64,000 bases of DNA, taken from contig NZ_CP080531.1 of assembly GCF_024746835.1 (NCBI RefSeq), positions 4,484,001 to 4,548,000 on the forward strand. Reading direction: 5' to 3'. This DNA comes from Mesorhizobium sp. AR02. Its GTDB lineage: Bacteria; Pseudomonadota; Alphaproteobacteria; Rhizobiales; Rhizobiaceae. Shown one piece after another: positions 26,450 through 35,284 of the stretch (positions are counted from its first letter, which is position 1; each line of letters starts with the position of its first letter). The notes beneath the pieces are model-generated. The model had not been told where the DNA came from, ran no database searches, and worked only from the letters and a program-made list of their open reading frames with translations. The translations under genes and the position numbers were made by a program.

Positions 26450-28360
26450 TCACGCATTCCACAGCCCCTTCTTCTTCATCTCCTCCATCTCGCGCGCGGC
26501 GCGTTCGCGCAGGCGGGCGTCGCGCAGGAGCTTTTCTACGGCGGCATCGTCCGACTTGTCGGAATAGCGGAACTCGGAATCGGCGTAGCGGTTAATCTCC
26601 TGCATGACCATGTCCATCGAGAACGGGCCGCGCAGTTCCTCGATCATCGCTTTCTTCTCGTCATAGCCCTTGTGCATGAAGGCTTCCGGCTTTTCGAACC
26701 AGTCATCGGGCAGTTCGATGTCCATGGCGCGCATCTTGATGGCGTCGGTGACGTTCTTGATGGCGCGGCCGGTGAAGCGCGGTTCGGCGTCCTTGATCAG
26801 GTGCAGATAGGTGCCGATGTCGGCCATGGTCTTGGGCGCGCCATTCTCCTTCATGTAGCGCTCGTAGACCCGCATCAGCCCGTCCTCTTGCGGCTTCTCA
26901 TGCTCCTCATAGGCCTCCTCGACAGCGCGCTGGATCTCCTGCGCGGCGTAGAGTTCGTGCTTGCCCAGAGGGATCTCGTGGTTCTTGCCGGCGAGCAGCA
27001 CGAAGATGTCGATATAGTCGTCGCGGGTCTGCGGACCGTCGACCAGCCAGCGGGCGCCGGCGCGCTGGCGCAGCGCGTCGTCGACATTTTCGGGATAGTT
27101 GGAGAACATGCCGAACGAGCAATTGCCGCGCACCACGGTTGAAGCGCCGGCGAAGGCATCCATCAGGACGCCGGTGATTTCCTGCTGGCCGGCCGAGGCG
27201 CGGTCGTCGGAGCGGCGTGCCGCCACCTGGTCGATGTCGTCGATGGTGCCGAAGCCGATGACGCGCGGGTTCAAGACATTGTTGATGAACTGGCGGCAGT
27301 TCTGGCCCGACTTGCCCTGGTAGGACGAGATCTGGTCGACGCCGAAATTCTCGTAGGCGAAGGGATAGCCGGCAACCTGGCAGTAGTCGTTGACGAGGCC
27401 GGCGATCATCTGGATCAGCGTCGTCTTGCCGGTGCCGGGCGCGCCGTCGCCGATGAAGGTGAACAGGAAGCCACCGAGCTCGACGAACGGGTTCAGCTCG
27501 CGCTCGAAATCATAGGCCATCAGCATCCTGGCGAGCTTGACCGACTGGTATTTGGCGATGTGGTTGCCGACGACCTCTTCCGGCTTCTTGAAGGTCATCA
27601 CCAGCGGCTTGGAGCGCTTGCCGGGGGCGACGTCGAAACCATCGAGGGTGAAATCGTCGGCATCGATGCGGATATGGGCGTTCTCGAACGGGCCGATGCC
27701 ATCGAAGCGGCCTTTTCTGGCCAGCAGCCCGTCGATGGCGACACGGGCAAAGGCGCGCGCCCTGATCATCAGGTCGGCATCATCCTTCGAGCCCGCTATC
27801 GCCTTGTCGAGGCCGGCGAGGATCGACTTCACCGCATCCTGCGGCGTGTCGAACAGGAAATCCGGCTCGGGGATGTCGTTGGGCGCTTCGCCGTCGCTGT
27901 CGATCAGCTGGAACAGATAGGAGGCGAGGCTGAAGGCCGAGATGTAGGCCGAGGCCGACAGGAGTTTCTTGAAGGCGGAGGCTTCGTCGCCTTCGAGCAG
28001 GGCGCGGGTGTTTTTCGCCTGCAGGCTTTCGAGGTCGGAGCCTTCGGCGAAAACATCCGATACGGCGAGTGCAATCGCCGTGCCGCGACGGGCGCGAAAC
28101 AGAAGCGTGTGCTGCGGGATGGTCAGCAACTGGTCATCGGGATGGACGGCGCCGACCGTCTTCGTCAGCTCGACCTCGCGCGTACGGCGCACCGAGCCGA
28201 CCGAGACGGTGGAGACGAAGCGGCGGTTGGTGCCGGCCAAGGCCGTGCCGGATTCGCGTGAGGGATCCTCCAGCACGACGATGCGGGTGATAAAACTCTG
28301 CGCGGTGGCGCGGTGCTTCTCGATCGCAGCTTCCGGGATGGTGGTCAGGCCGGTGTCCAT
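26450..28360 (-). CDS. AAA+ ATPase of unknown function
   Basis: This 636-residue protein has a ~290-residue N-terminal region with no recognised domain, then a AAA+ ATPase domain. Walker A is GDGAPGTGKTT (about 304-314) and Walker B is VIGFGTIDDID (about 368-376). NYPENVDDALRQRAGARWLVDGP looks like the sensor/arginine-finger region. The end is a charged helical tail (REMEEMKKKGLWNA). No protease, helicase or DNA-binding part is visible. It is the third gene of the unit that starts at 30659, with a 24-base gap to the gene before it. It probably remodels a protein partner encoded next to it. Confidence 0.8.
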   Translation of the reverse strand: MDTGLTTIPEAAIEKHRATAQSFITRIVVLEDPSRESGTALAGTNRRFVSTVSVGSVRRTREVELTKTVGAVHPDDQLLTIPQHTLLFRARRGTAIALAVSDVFAEGSDLESLQAKNTRALLEGDEASAFKKLLSASAYISAFSLASYLFQLIDSDGEAPNDIPEPDFLFDTPQDAVKSILAGLDKAIAGSKDDADLMIRARAFARVAIDGLLARKGRFDGIGPFENAHIRIDADDFTLDGFDVAPGKRSKPLVMTFKKPEEVVGNHIAKYQSVKLARMLMAYDFERELNPFVELGGFLFTFIGDGAPGTGKTTLIQMIAGLVNDYCQVAGYPFAYENFGVDQISSYQGKSGQNCRQFINNVLNPRVIGFGTIDDIDQVAARRSDDRASAGQQEITGVLMDAFAGASTVVRGNCSFGMFSNYPENVDDALRQRAGARWLVDGPQTRDDYIDIFVLLAGKNHEIPLGKHELYAAQEIQRAVEEAYEEHEKPQEDGLMRVYERYMKENGAPKTMADIGTYLHLIKDAEPRFTGRAIKNVTDAIKMRAMDIELPDDWFEKPEAFMHKGYDEKKAMIEELRGPFSMDMVMQEINRYADSEFRYSDKSDDAAVEKLLRDARLRERAAREMEEMKKKGLWNA

Positions 28361-28384
28361 GAAGTGTGCTCCGTGGTGTTACGG

Positions 28385-29530
28385 TCAGACGTCTGAGATG
28401 ACCTGTCCGTTGGACAGGATATGAACCTTGTAGCCGCCAAAGATCTTCTGTGCTTCGCCGGCGGCATAGAGCGCCTGATAGGCCTCATGCGGGATCAGCG
28501 CGTGGTTCTCGTAGCTCGACACGCCCTGGCGCGCGGCTTCAAGATCGTCGGTGTTGATGAAGAATTCCTGCGTCGTCTTCTCGCTGGAAAACAGTCCCTT
28601 GCGGCCGGGCTTCTCGCCCTTGGAATAGACCTCCTGGATGGTCCAGGTCAGCAGCCAGGCATTTTCCGGCTTGCGCACCTTGGCCAGCACTTCCGTGACC
28701 GTCGAATTGTTGTCGGTAATCCCGGCCGAATAGAAGGGGCCGAGCACAACGCGGCGCAGCTGCTTGGGATGCAACGGCTCGAAATCCTTGTCGAGATTCA
28801 CCGCAATCGTCGCCGGCGACAGCGTGTAGGCGGAGTTCTTTTCGGTGAAATCGTCGAAACGGTGGGCAAGCTCGGGATTGAGCAGGCCGTCGACCGGCAG
28901 CGGGATGTCGACCTTGTCGTTGAGCTTGCCGTTGCTGTCGACGAGCTGGCGGATCATGCTTTCCGAGGAATCCTCGACCGTCACCATATAGACCAGGGGC
29001 AGGTTGGCACTGCCGTCGAAGGTCGCCCAATGGACGAGATAATAGGGCCGCGCCGTCTTCGGATTGACCGACACCTTGGCCGTCTGCGCCAGCGTGAATG
29101 GCCCAAAGGTCTGCTCGCTCTTGACGTCCTCGAGATAGAGCCGCTCGGCCATCGACTTCTGCAGCGCCTCGGGGAATTCCTTGTGGCGCAGGATGAAGTC
29201 GGCCATCTCCTCGCGCAGCTCGCCGGCGAGCGGGATGTTGGCGAGCCGCGCATCGGCCTGGCGGCGGTCGTTTTCCAGTTCGAGCAGGTTCTGGAACACC
29301 GGGAAGCCGCTTTCGGCGCGCGAAATGCGGAACGTGTCCATGAAGCCCAGCCGGTTGCGCCAGCAGGAGAAGGACTTGTCGAGCCGGGCGATGTATTCGG
29401 CAACGATCTTGGCGACGATGCCATGCCGGTAGAGCGGCGAGCGGTCGTCGCGCATGAACACTTCAAGGCCGCTGAGCGCGGCCGTGATTGCCGAGAAATA
29501 CCGCGCCGCCGCGTCGTTTTCGGGGGTCAT
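28385..29530 (-). CDS. Conserved unknown protein of the AAA+ unit (381 residues)
   Basis: This protein is not recognised. It has no signal peptide or membrane segment. The first ~130 residues look helical (MTPENDAAARYFSAITAALS, ELREEMADFILRHKEFPEAL). The rest looks mixed alpha/beta, with the end GGYKVHILSNGQVISDV. It is placed between the coiled-coil gene (40-base gap) and the AAA+ ATPase gene (24-base gap), so it is very likely co-transcribed with both. It could be an adaptor or substrate of the ATPase; this is inference from position only. Confidence 0.7.
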   Translation of the reverse strand: MTPENDAAARYFSAITAALSGLEVFMRDDRSPLYRHGIVAKIVAEYIARLDKSFSCWRNRLGFMDTFRISRAESGFPVFQNLLELENDRRQADARLANIPLAGELREEMADFILRHKEFPEALQKSMAERLYLEDVKSEQTFGPFTLAQTAKVSVNPKTARPYYLVHWATFDGSANLPLVYMVTVEDSSESMIRQLVDSNGKLNDKVDIPLPVDGLLNPELAHRFDDFTEKNSAYTLSPATIAVNLDKDFEPLHPKQLRRVVLGPFYSAGITDNNSTVTEVLAKVRKPENAWLLTWTIQEVYSKGEKPGRKGLFSSEKTTQEFFINTDDLEAARQGVSSYENHALIPHEAYQALYAAGEAQKIFGGYKVHILSNGQVISDV

Positions 29531-29570
29531 GCTGTCAGTCCTGGGATTGTCGCACCAATGCGCGCGGCAA

Positions 29571-30659
29571 TTATGACTGCACGTAATTGGCCGAATTGTG
29601 CTTCTTCAGCACCTCGTCGAAGCGGCGGGCAAAGGCGTCGTCGGCGAGCTTCTTGCGGCGCTGGATGTCGGCGCTGGCGACCATGTTCTTCTCGTGCATT
29701 TCAAGCAGGTCGCCGATGTGCTTCTGCGAGGCGGCGCCGATGCCGGCCATGGTTTCTTCCGCCGTGTTGTCGACCTGACTGCCCAGTGTGTTGATCTTGT
29801 GGGCGACGTCCTGCTGGGCGGCGGTCTTCAGCGAATCTTCCAACGCCTTGTAGAGCACGATGCGCTGCTCGGTATCGATGGTCAGTTTGTTGATCAGCGT
29901 CGACTGCGCGGCGATCTGGTTGTTAAGCGAATCGACGAAGGTCTGGAACATCGAGGTGTAGCGCTCGAGCGTCTGGCTTTCGGCCAGCAACTCCTGTTCC
30001 TTGGCCTGCTTCTCATTGTATTCGGTGGCGAGTACGGAGCGTTCGCCTTCGAGCTGCGTGCGGTCCTTCTGACTGGTCGAGGCCGCGATCTTGTTCTCGA
30101 TGTCGAGCAGCATCGGATTGAGCTCCTCGATGCGCTTCTGCACCGCTTCGAGATTGGACATGGTGGTCTTGCGGCGTTCGATCACCTGCGACAGGCTGGC
30201 CTCTGAGGTCTTGTAGCGCTGGTCGAGGACCTCTTTCTGCGCCTTCAGAATGCCGACGATGGTGTCGGACTTGGCCAGAAGTTCCTGCAGATTGCCGGTC
30301 AGCGACATGTTGCGGACGCGGTCGGTGCGCATGCGCTGCTTGCGCTGTGCCGAAAAGATGCCGACGAAATTTTCCCAGCCGGAATAGTTCTTCATGCTTT
30401 CGAACTCGGCGCCGAAGACGTTGGTGGCGTCCTCAAGGCCGATGATCAGGTCGGCAATGTTGCCTTCCATCACCTTCTGCTGCTTCAGCACATCCTCGAT
30501 GCGGGCGTTCTCGATGTCGAAATTGGCGTCGCCGATCTTCTTGTCCGCGGTGGCGAGCGTATCAAGCACGGTGCCGGACTGCTCGATCTTGGTGCGCATG
30601 TCCTGGACGACCTGCTTGGTCTTGGCAATTTCGGCATCGAAATTCTGCAATGTCGCCAT
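29571..30659 (-). CDS. Long coiled-coil protein, first gene of the AAA+ unit
   Basis: This 362-residue protein is helical and coiled-coil almost throughout, rich in Glu, Gln, Lys and Leu (ATLQNFDAEIAKTKQVVQDM, IEELNPMLLDIENKIAASTS, EYNEKQAKEQELLAESQTLE). There is no signal peptide or membrane span. The ATG at 30659 follows GGGAGG by five bases; the open frame extends 21 codons further but has no such site. Coiled-coil partners next to AAA+ ATPases often form filaments or scaffolds. A TelA-like identity was considered but the signatures were not found. Confidence 0.72.
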   Translation of the reverse strand: MATLQNFDAEIAKTKQVVQDMRTKIEQSGTVLDTLATADKKIGDANFDIENARIEDVLKQQKVMEGNIADLIIGLEDATNVFGAEFESMKNYSGWENFVGIFSAQRKQRMRTDRVRNMSLTGNLQELLAKSDTIVGILKAQKEVLDQRYKTSEASLSQVIERRKTTMSNLEAVQKRIEELNPMLLDIENKIAASTSQKDRTQLEGERSVLATEYNEKQAKEQELLAESQTLERYTSMFQTFVDSLNNQIAAQSTLINKLTIDTEQRIVLYKALEDSLKTAAQQDVAHKINTLGSQVDNTAEETMAGIGAASQKHIGDLLEMHEKNMVASADIQRRKKLADDAFARRFDEVLKKHNSANYVQS

Positions 30660-30967
30660 AGGGGCCTCCCGCTTCGGCTTCCGGTCGCTGGTTGCGAACA
30701 GCGGCGAATATATGTGGGGCATCCGGGGATTGAAAGACGTGAAGACAAGGGCGGCGTGAAAACAAAAGAATCCGCCAAGGCCTTGAAAGACAATGAAGGT
30801 GGGGTCATGGCGTGATTAGCCAGCCGGCTTGGCCTAGTTCAACTGTCATTGAACTTTAATGCCGGCGAAGCAATCGCTCTTCGCCAACGCTGATATGTTG
30901 AATTCGGCAGGGAATTGAACCAGTTGCAGGCACACATATCAGGTTAAGCCGACGCCGTGGTGCGCAC
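30660..30967. other. Intergenic region upstream of the AAA+ unit
   Basis: This 308-base gap must hold the promoter of the five-gene unit. A TATATT hexamer on the minus strand (30707-30712) is a possible -10, but no convincing -35 was found. GTTCAA / TTGAAC, a six-base inverted repeat with a six-base spacer, lies near 30837-30854. No gene is supported here. Confidence 0.4.
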
Positions 30968-31357
30968 TCAGGGCTTCGGGTCGGCCTTCAGATAGGCGAT
31001 GACGTTGGCGATATCGTCATCATTGGTCAGGCCGCCAAAAGCCATCTTGTTGCCGGGAACCTTGAGCTTGGGAGCCCTGAGATATTCGGCAAGATTTGCC
31101 TCGTCCCAGACGAGACCGCCAGCGCCCGCACCCTTCATTGCCTCTGAATAATGACCCAGGAAGCTTTCCGCGGTGCCCGCGGTGCGGCCGACGACACCCA
31201 GCAAATGCGGGCCGACCTTGTCGCGGTCGCTGGCTGCTTCATGGCAGGCGATGCAGCGGTTGAAAACGTGCTTGCCCTGCACGGCGTCGCCGCCGGCATG
31301 AGCGGCCATGGAGGTGGCAAGCAGAAGAAGGCTGGCTGAGGAAATGGCTCGAAGCAT
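30968..31357 (-). CDS. Class I c-type cytochrome, periplasmic
   Basis: This 129-residue protein has a clear signal peptide (MLRAISSASLLLLATSMAAHAG), the haem-binding motif CIACH soon after it, and the axial Met in the region PGNKMAFGGL. It ends with the usual C-terminal helix DDDIANVIAYLKADPKP. It resembles small soluble cytochromes of the c2/cytochrome c-550 group that shuttle electrons in the periplasm. The start at 31357 follows AGGG by eight bases; a longer frame is not used because it would bury the signal peptide. Confidence 0.88.
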   Translation of the reverse strand: MLRAISSASLLLLATSMAAHAGGDAVQGKHVFNRCIACHEAASDRDKVGPHLLGVVGRTAGTAESFLGHYSEAMKGAGAGGLVWDEANLAEYLRAPKLKVPGNKMAFGGLTNDDDIANVIAYLKADPKP

Positions 31358-31478
31358 GGCTGACCCTGGAGAGCTCTGGCTGACGGCCTTATAGGACCGA
31401 GGCCTTAACAAGCTGCATCGTGGCGGGATTGGGGATAGGCGGGCCGACACCCAATCTCCTGCGACCAGGACGATGATC

Positions 31479-32336
31479 TCAGGCCTGCTGTGCGAGGTCG
31501 CGGCGCAGGAAATCATGCAGCCGATCGACCGCCGGCGTCGTCGACACCGGGTTGCGCAGAATGCCGATTTCGAGATCCGGCAGCACGGGAAGGCCTTCAT
31601 TGCCGCCGATGATGCGCAGCGATGGCGGCACGCTGCGTTGAGCGAGACCCGCGACCGCAAGCCCGGCCTGCACGACCGCGATCAGGCCAAGCAGCGAGGC
31701 GCTGGAATAGGTGCAGCGGTAGGATCGGTCGGCTTCGCCAAGTGCCTGCAGGACGTTCATCCTGGCGGCGCAGCCGGGCTCGAACAGCGCGACGGGCAAG
31801 GGATCGGTCTGCCACGCGACATGGTTTGGCGAGGCGACCCAGACGAAACGTTCGAGCCGGATCACCTCGAGCGCCTGCTCCGGCAAACGGGTGACGATCG
31901 CCAGATCGAGCCGCCCTTCCGCCAGGGTTTTCACCAGCGCGGTCGACTGTTCGCAGACCAATTCCACCGTCACCAACGGATGATCCTCGGCGAAGCGCGA
32001 CAGGACGGGTGGCAGCAGGAAGGCTGCATAGTCGTCCGGTACGCCAAGGCGCACGCTGCCCGTTTCCTTCGGCCGCGTGACGCTCGCCCAGGCCTCATCC
32101 GACAGCTTCAGCAACCGGCGCGCATAGATGAGAAAGTCCTCACCGATGGCGTTGGGGGTAACCGTTCTCGGTCCCCGCACCAGAAGCTGGTTGCCCACCA
32201 TCTCTTCCAGCCGCTGCATCTGCATGCTGACCGCCGACTAGCTGCGGCCGACCCGCGGCGCCGCATTGGACAGGCTGCCGCTCTCGACGACGGCGACGAA
32301 GGTTTTCAGCAAATTGAGGTCAAGCGGAGCGGCCAT
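31479..32336 (-). pseudogene. LysR-family regulator broken by an in-frame nonsense codon
   Basis: The full frame from the ATG at 32336 would encode about 285 residues. It starts MAAPLDLNLLKTFVAVVESG, the standard LysR helix-turn-helix, but codon 33 is TAG (32238-32240) where relatives have CAG (RVGRSQSAVSMQMQRLE pattern). The rest is intact: LLVRGPRTVTPNAIGEDFL and a normal effector domain. A fragment could restart at the internal ATG at 32225 but would lack most of the DNA-binding helix. It is divergent from an EamA transporter, its likely former target. A sequencing error is possible. Confidence 0.8.
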
Positions 32337-32448
32337 GGTGCTATCAGCATATCGAATAGCTAGGTCCAAATCTATTCGCTTGTTTGAAAGCTATCCTGCT
32401 GGCCAGATGGGTCTCGCCCGTCCGAGGCATAGTCCCGAGGGATTTTCG

Positions 32449-33345
32449 ATGAAGGACCTGCCAACCTCCCGTTTTCCGGCCGCGAGCCTGGCCTTTGCGA
32501 TGACGATCGCCGGCACGGTTGGCGCCTTCGTGACGGAAGCGGGGCTTCATCCCGTGACAATCGTGTTCTGGCGCTGCGTGTTCGGCGCCATGTTTCTCGG
32601 CGCATGGTGCCTGCTCCGGGGCTATTTGCCGGACAGGACGCTGTCGCCGTCGCGACTCGCGCTGGCAGCGCTTGGCGGCGCCTGCATGGTGCTGAGCTGG
32701 ACGGCCTTCTTCGCCGGCTTCGCCATGACCTCGATCGCCACGACGACGATCGTCTATCACGTCCAGCCCTTCTTCGTGGTTGTCATCGGCGTGGTCTTCC
32801 TCAAGGAGCGTATCTCGCTCGACCAGATGCTGTGGATGCTTGGCGCGTTTCTTGGCGTCGTGCTGGCCAGCGGGCTGGTGGTTTCGCATGCGCAGGCCAG
32901 CACGGCATGGGCGCTGGGCATCGCGCTGACGCTGGTCGCCGCGCTGCTCTATGGGGTGGCGACGATCCTCGCCAAGGGCCTGGGCCAGCAGCGCGCGGAG
33001 GTCACCGTGCTTTGCCAGACGATCGTCGGGATTGTCATGCTCGCGCCCTTCGCCGGGATCGGCCAGCATGTTCCCGCGCATTCATGGGGCTGGCTGGTCA
33101 GTATCGGCGTGCTGCACACCGGCATTGCCTATGTGTTGATGAACTCGGCCTTTCCGCGCCTGACGACGCCGGTGATCGGCATCATCACCTTCATCTATCC
33201 TGTCGTTGCCATTATCATCGACTGGGCGGTCTATGGGCATCCGCTTGGGCCGGCGCAGGCCGCCGGCATGGTGCTGATCGCCGTGGCGACGCTCGGTGTC
33301 CGGCTGGGCTGGCGGTTTCCGCTTCGGCGCGTCTCGGCGGCCTGA
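32449..33345 (+). CDS. EamA-family (DMT) transporter
   Basis: This 298-residue protein has ten hydrophobic helices in two EamA repeats. Typical segments are AFVTEAGLHPVTIVFWRCVFGAMFLG in repeat one and ITFIYPVVAIIIDWAVYGHPLGPAQAAGMVLI in repeat two. The ATG at 32449 with GAGGGA upstream is preferred; the frame runs 61 codons further into the LysR promoter region. Family members export amino acids or small metabolites, among other substrates. It is divergent from the broken LysR gene. Confidence 0.87.
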   Translation: MKDLPTSRFPAASLAFAMTIAGTVGAFVTEAGLHPVTIVFWRCVFGAMFLGAWCLLRGYLPDRTLSPSRLALAALGGACMVLSWTAFFAGFAMTSIATTTIVYHVQPFFVVVIGVVFLKERISLDQMLWMLGAFLGVVLASGLVVSHAQASTAWALGIALTLVAALLYGVATILAKGLGQQRAEVTVLCQTIVGIVMLAPFAGIGQHVPAHSWGWLVSIGVLHTGIAYVLMNSAFPRLTTPVIGIITFIYPVVAIIIDWAVYGHPLGPAQAAGMVLIAVATLGVRLGWRFPLRRVSAA

Positions 33346-33367
33346 CGCGGATCGCAGGGTAGCATGG

Positions 33368-33979
33368 TCAGGCTTTCATGAAGCCGATGAAATCGTCGGG
33401 CGCGGCGCGGCCCATTTCTTCTTCCCAGTGGCGGCGGCAGAGCGAGACATAGACGTCCTTGCCGATCGCCACCTGTTCGCCCTGGCGGGCCACCTTGCCG
33501 TCGGCGCCGAGGCGCACGACCATCGTCGCCTTGCGGCCGCAGCGGCAGATGGTGCGCACCTCGCGCAGATCGTCGGCGATCGCCAGCAGCGCGCGCGAGC
33601 CTGAGAACAGCTTGCCCTGGAAATCGGTGCGCAGGCCGTAGCACATCACCGGGATGTTCAGTCGGTCGGCGATGCGGGCCAATTGCCAGACCTGCTCCTC
33701 GTCGAGGAACTGCGCCTCGTCGACGAAGACGCAATGCACCGTCGTATGGTCGTGATGTTCGGCGACGCGGGCGAACAGGTCGTCGCCATCGCGGAACATC
33801 TCGGCCTCGGTCTCAAGCCCGATACGCGACGAGATCAGGCCGGTGTCGCCCTTGCGGTAGTGGCCGGCGACGAACAGCATCGTCGTCATGCCGCGCTCGC
33901 GATAATTGTACGACGCCTGCAAGAGCATCGTCGTCTTGCCGGCATTCATCGTTGCGTAGTTGAAGTAGAGCTTGGCCAT
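33368..33979 (-). CDS. tdk: Thymidine kinase
   Basis: This 203-residue type II thymidine kinase begins MAKLYFNYATMNAGKTTMLLQASYNY, which holds the P-loop (MNAGKTT). The Walker B-like segment is FVDEAQFL. Zinc-binding Cys residues are in TICRCGRKA and in the C-terminal lasso VSLCRRHW. It phosphorylates thymidine in the salvage pathway. It converges on the EamA gene with 22 bases between them. Confidence 0.93.
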   Translation of the reverse strand: MAKLYFNYATMNAGKTTMLLQASYNYRERGMTTMLFVAGHYRKGDTGLISSRIGLETEAEMFRDGDDLFARVAEHHDHTTVHCVFVDEAQFLDEEQVWQLARIADRLNIPVMCYGLRTDFQGKLFSGSRALLAIADDLREVRTICRCGRKATMVVRLGADGKVARQGEQVAIGKDVYVSLCRRHWEEEMGRAAPDDFIGFMKA

Positions 33980-34216
33980 GCCGCTCTTTTAAGCTGACTT
34001 GCCTCCGCGCGGGGAGGGCCCGCCGCCGCATTCCCCCGAAAAAGCAGCCTTGCACAACAAAAGCGTCAACCGTGTCGCTGATTGGCCAGTCTGCGCCGTT
34101 GATCGTGATTGCCTTACCGCTTGAATCCACACCAGAATGGTGTTTGGCTGACGAAACAAGGCGGGCAGAGAAACCGTAACTACGCTTCGCCAAAGAATCA
34201 CAATGGGAGACTGTCT

Positions 34217-35152
34217 ATGTCGCGTATGAATTCCTTCGCCGCCGGCCTCGGCCTGGCGGCTTTGTTGTCCACGAGCGTCGCCTTCGCCGGTGACGCCGCA
34301 AGCTGCAAGACCGTGCGTCTTTCCGATGTCGGCTGGACCGATATCCAGGCGACCACCGGGGTTGCCTCGGTGCTGCTCACCGCGCTCGGCTACGAGCCGA
34401 AGGTGATCCAGCTGTCGGTGCCGGTCACCATGGCGTCGCTGAAGAACAAGGACCTTGATGTCTTCCTCGGCAACTGGATGCCGTCGATGACCAACGACAT
34501 CAAGGATTACACCGCCGATGGCTCGGTCGAGACCATCAGCACCAACCTGACCGGCGCCGGCTACGGCATCGTCGTGCCGACCTACGTGGCGGATGCCGGC
34601 GTCAAGTCGCTGACCGACCTTGGCAAGTTCAAGGACAAGTTCAACGGCAAGATCTACGGCATCGAAGCCGGCAATGACGGCAACCGCATCATCCTCGACA
34701 TGATCAAGAATCCCGCCGACAAGCTCGACGGCTTCGAACTCGTCGAGTCCTCGGAGGCCGGCATGCTGACGCAGGCCGAGCAGTCGATGAAGAACAATGA
34801 GTGGATCGCCTTCCTCGGCTGGACGCCGCATCCGGTGATGGGCGCCATGAAGATCACCTATCTCGACGGCATGGGCGACAGCGGCTTCGGCGCCGCCACC
34901 GTGTTCACCAATGTGCGCAAGGGCTACACCACCGAGTGCCCGAATGCCGGCAAGTTCATCGCCAACCTCAAGTTCAATCTGGACATGGAAGGCCAGATGA
35001 TGGACGCGATCCTCAAGGGTGGCGATGCCGCCACGGTGGCGACCGACTGGCTGAAGAAGAATCCAGACGCGGTCAAGCCATGGATTGCCGGCGTGACCAC
35101 CTTCGATGGCGGTGACGCGGCTGCGGCCATCAAGACCGCGCTCGGAAGCTGA
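34217..35152 (+). CDS. choX: Choline ABC transporter, substrate-binding protein
   Basis: This 311-residue periplasmic protein has a signal peptide (AAGLGLAALLSTSVAFAGDA). It shows the ChoX/ProX-type ligand box: VRLSDVGWTDIQATTGVASVLL, FLGNWMPSMTNDI, NNEWIAFLGWTPHPVM. Aromatic residues in these loops bind the quaternary ammonium group. GGGAG upstream supports the ATG at 34217. It is the first gene of choXWV. A terminator after it should keep binding-protein mRNA in excess. Confidence 0.92.
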   Translation: MSRMNSFAAGLGLAALLSTSVAFAGDAASCKTVRLSDVGWTDIQATTGVASVLLTALGYEPKVIQLSVPVTMASLKNKDLDVFLGNWMPSMTNDIKDYTADGSVETISTNLTGAGYGIVVPTYVADAGVKSLTDLGKFKDKFNGKIYGIEAGNDGNRIILDMIKNPADKLDGFELVESSEAGMLTQAEQSMKNNEWIAFLGWTPHPVMGAMKITYLDGMGDSGFGAATVFTNVRKGYTTECPNAGKFIANLKFNLDMEGQMMDAILKGGDAATVATDWLKKNPDAVKPWIAGVTTFDGGDAAAAIKTALGS

Positions 35153-35182
35153 GCCGACTGAATTCGGCAAGGCCGAACCAGG

Positions 35183-35216
35183 AAGGGCAGCCATCTTAGA
35201 AAAGGCTGCCCTTTTT
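35183..35216 (+). terminator. Intra-operon terminator between choX and choW
   Basis: AAGGGCAGCC / GGCTGCCCTT form a perfect ten-base stem with an 11-base loop and a run of T residues, 30 bases after the choX stop. Partial read-through would give less ChoW and ChoV than ChoX. Confidence 0.85.
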
Positions 35217-35284
35217 CATATCGTGTGACAAGATGACGTTGCGCGAGCCGAGAGCAGGGCGGCTCCTGGACGAAGAGGGGTGAG

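Noticed and set aside
29571..30659. TelA/toxic-anion-resistance identity for the coiled-coil protein
   Set aside because: The general helical character fits, but the characteristic TelA C-terminal motif could not be found.
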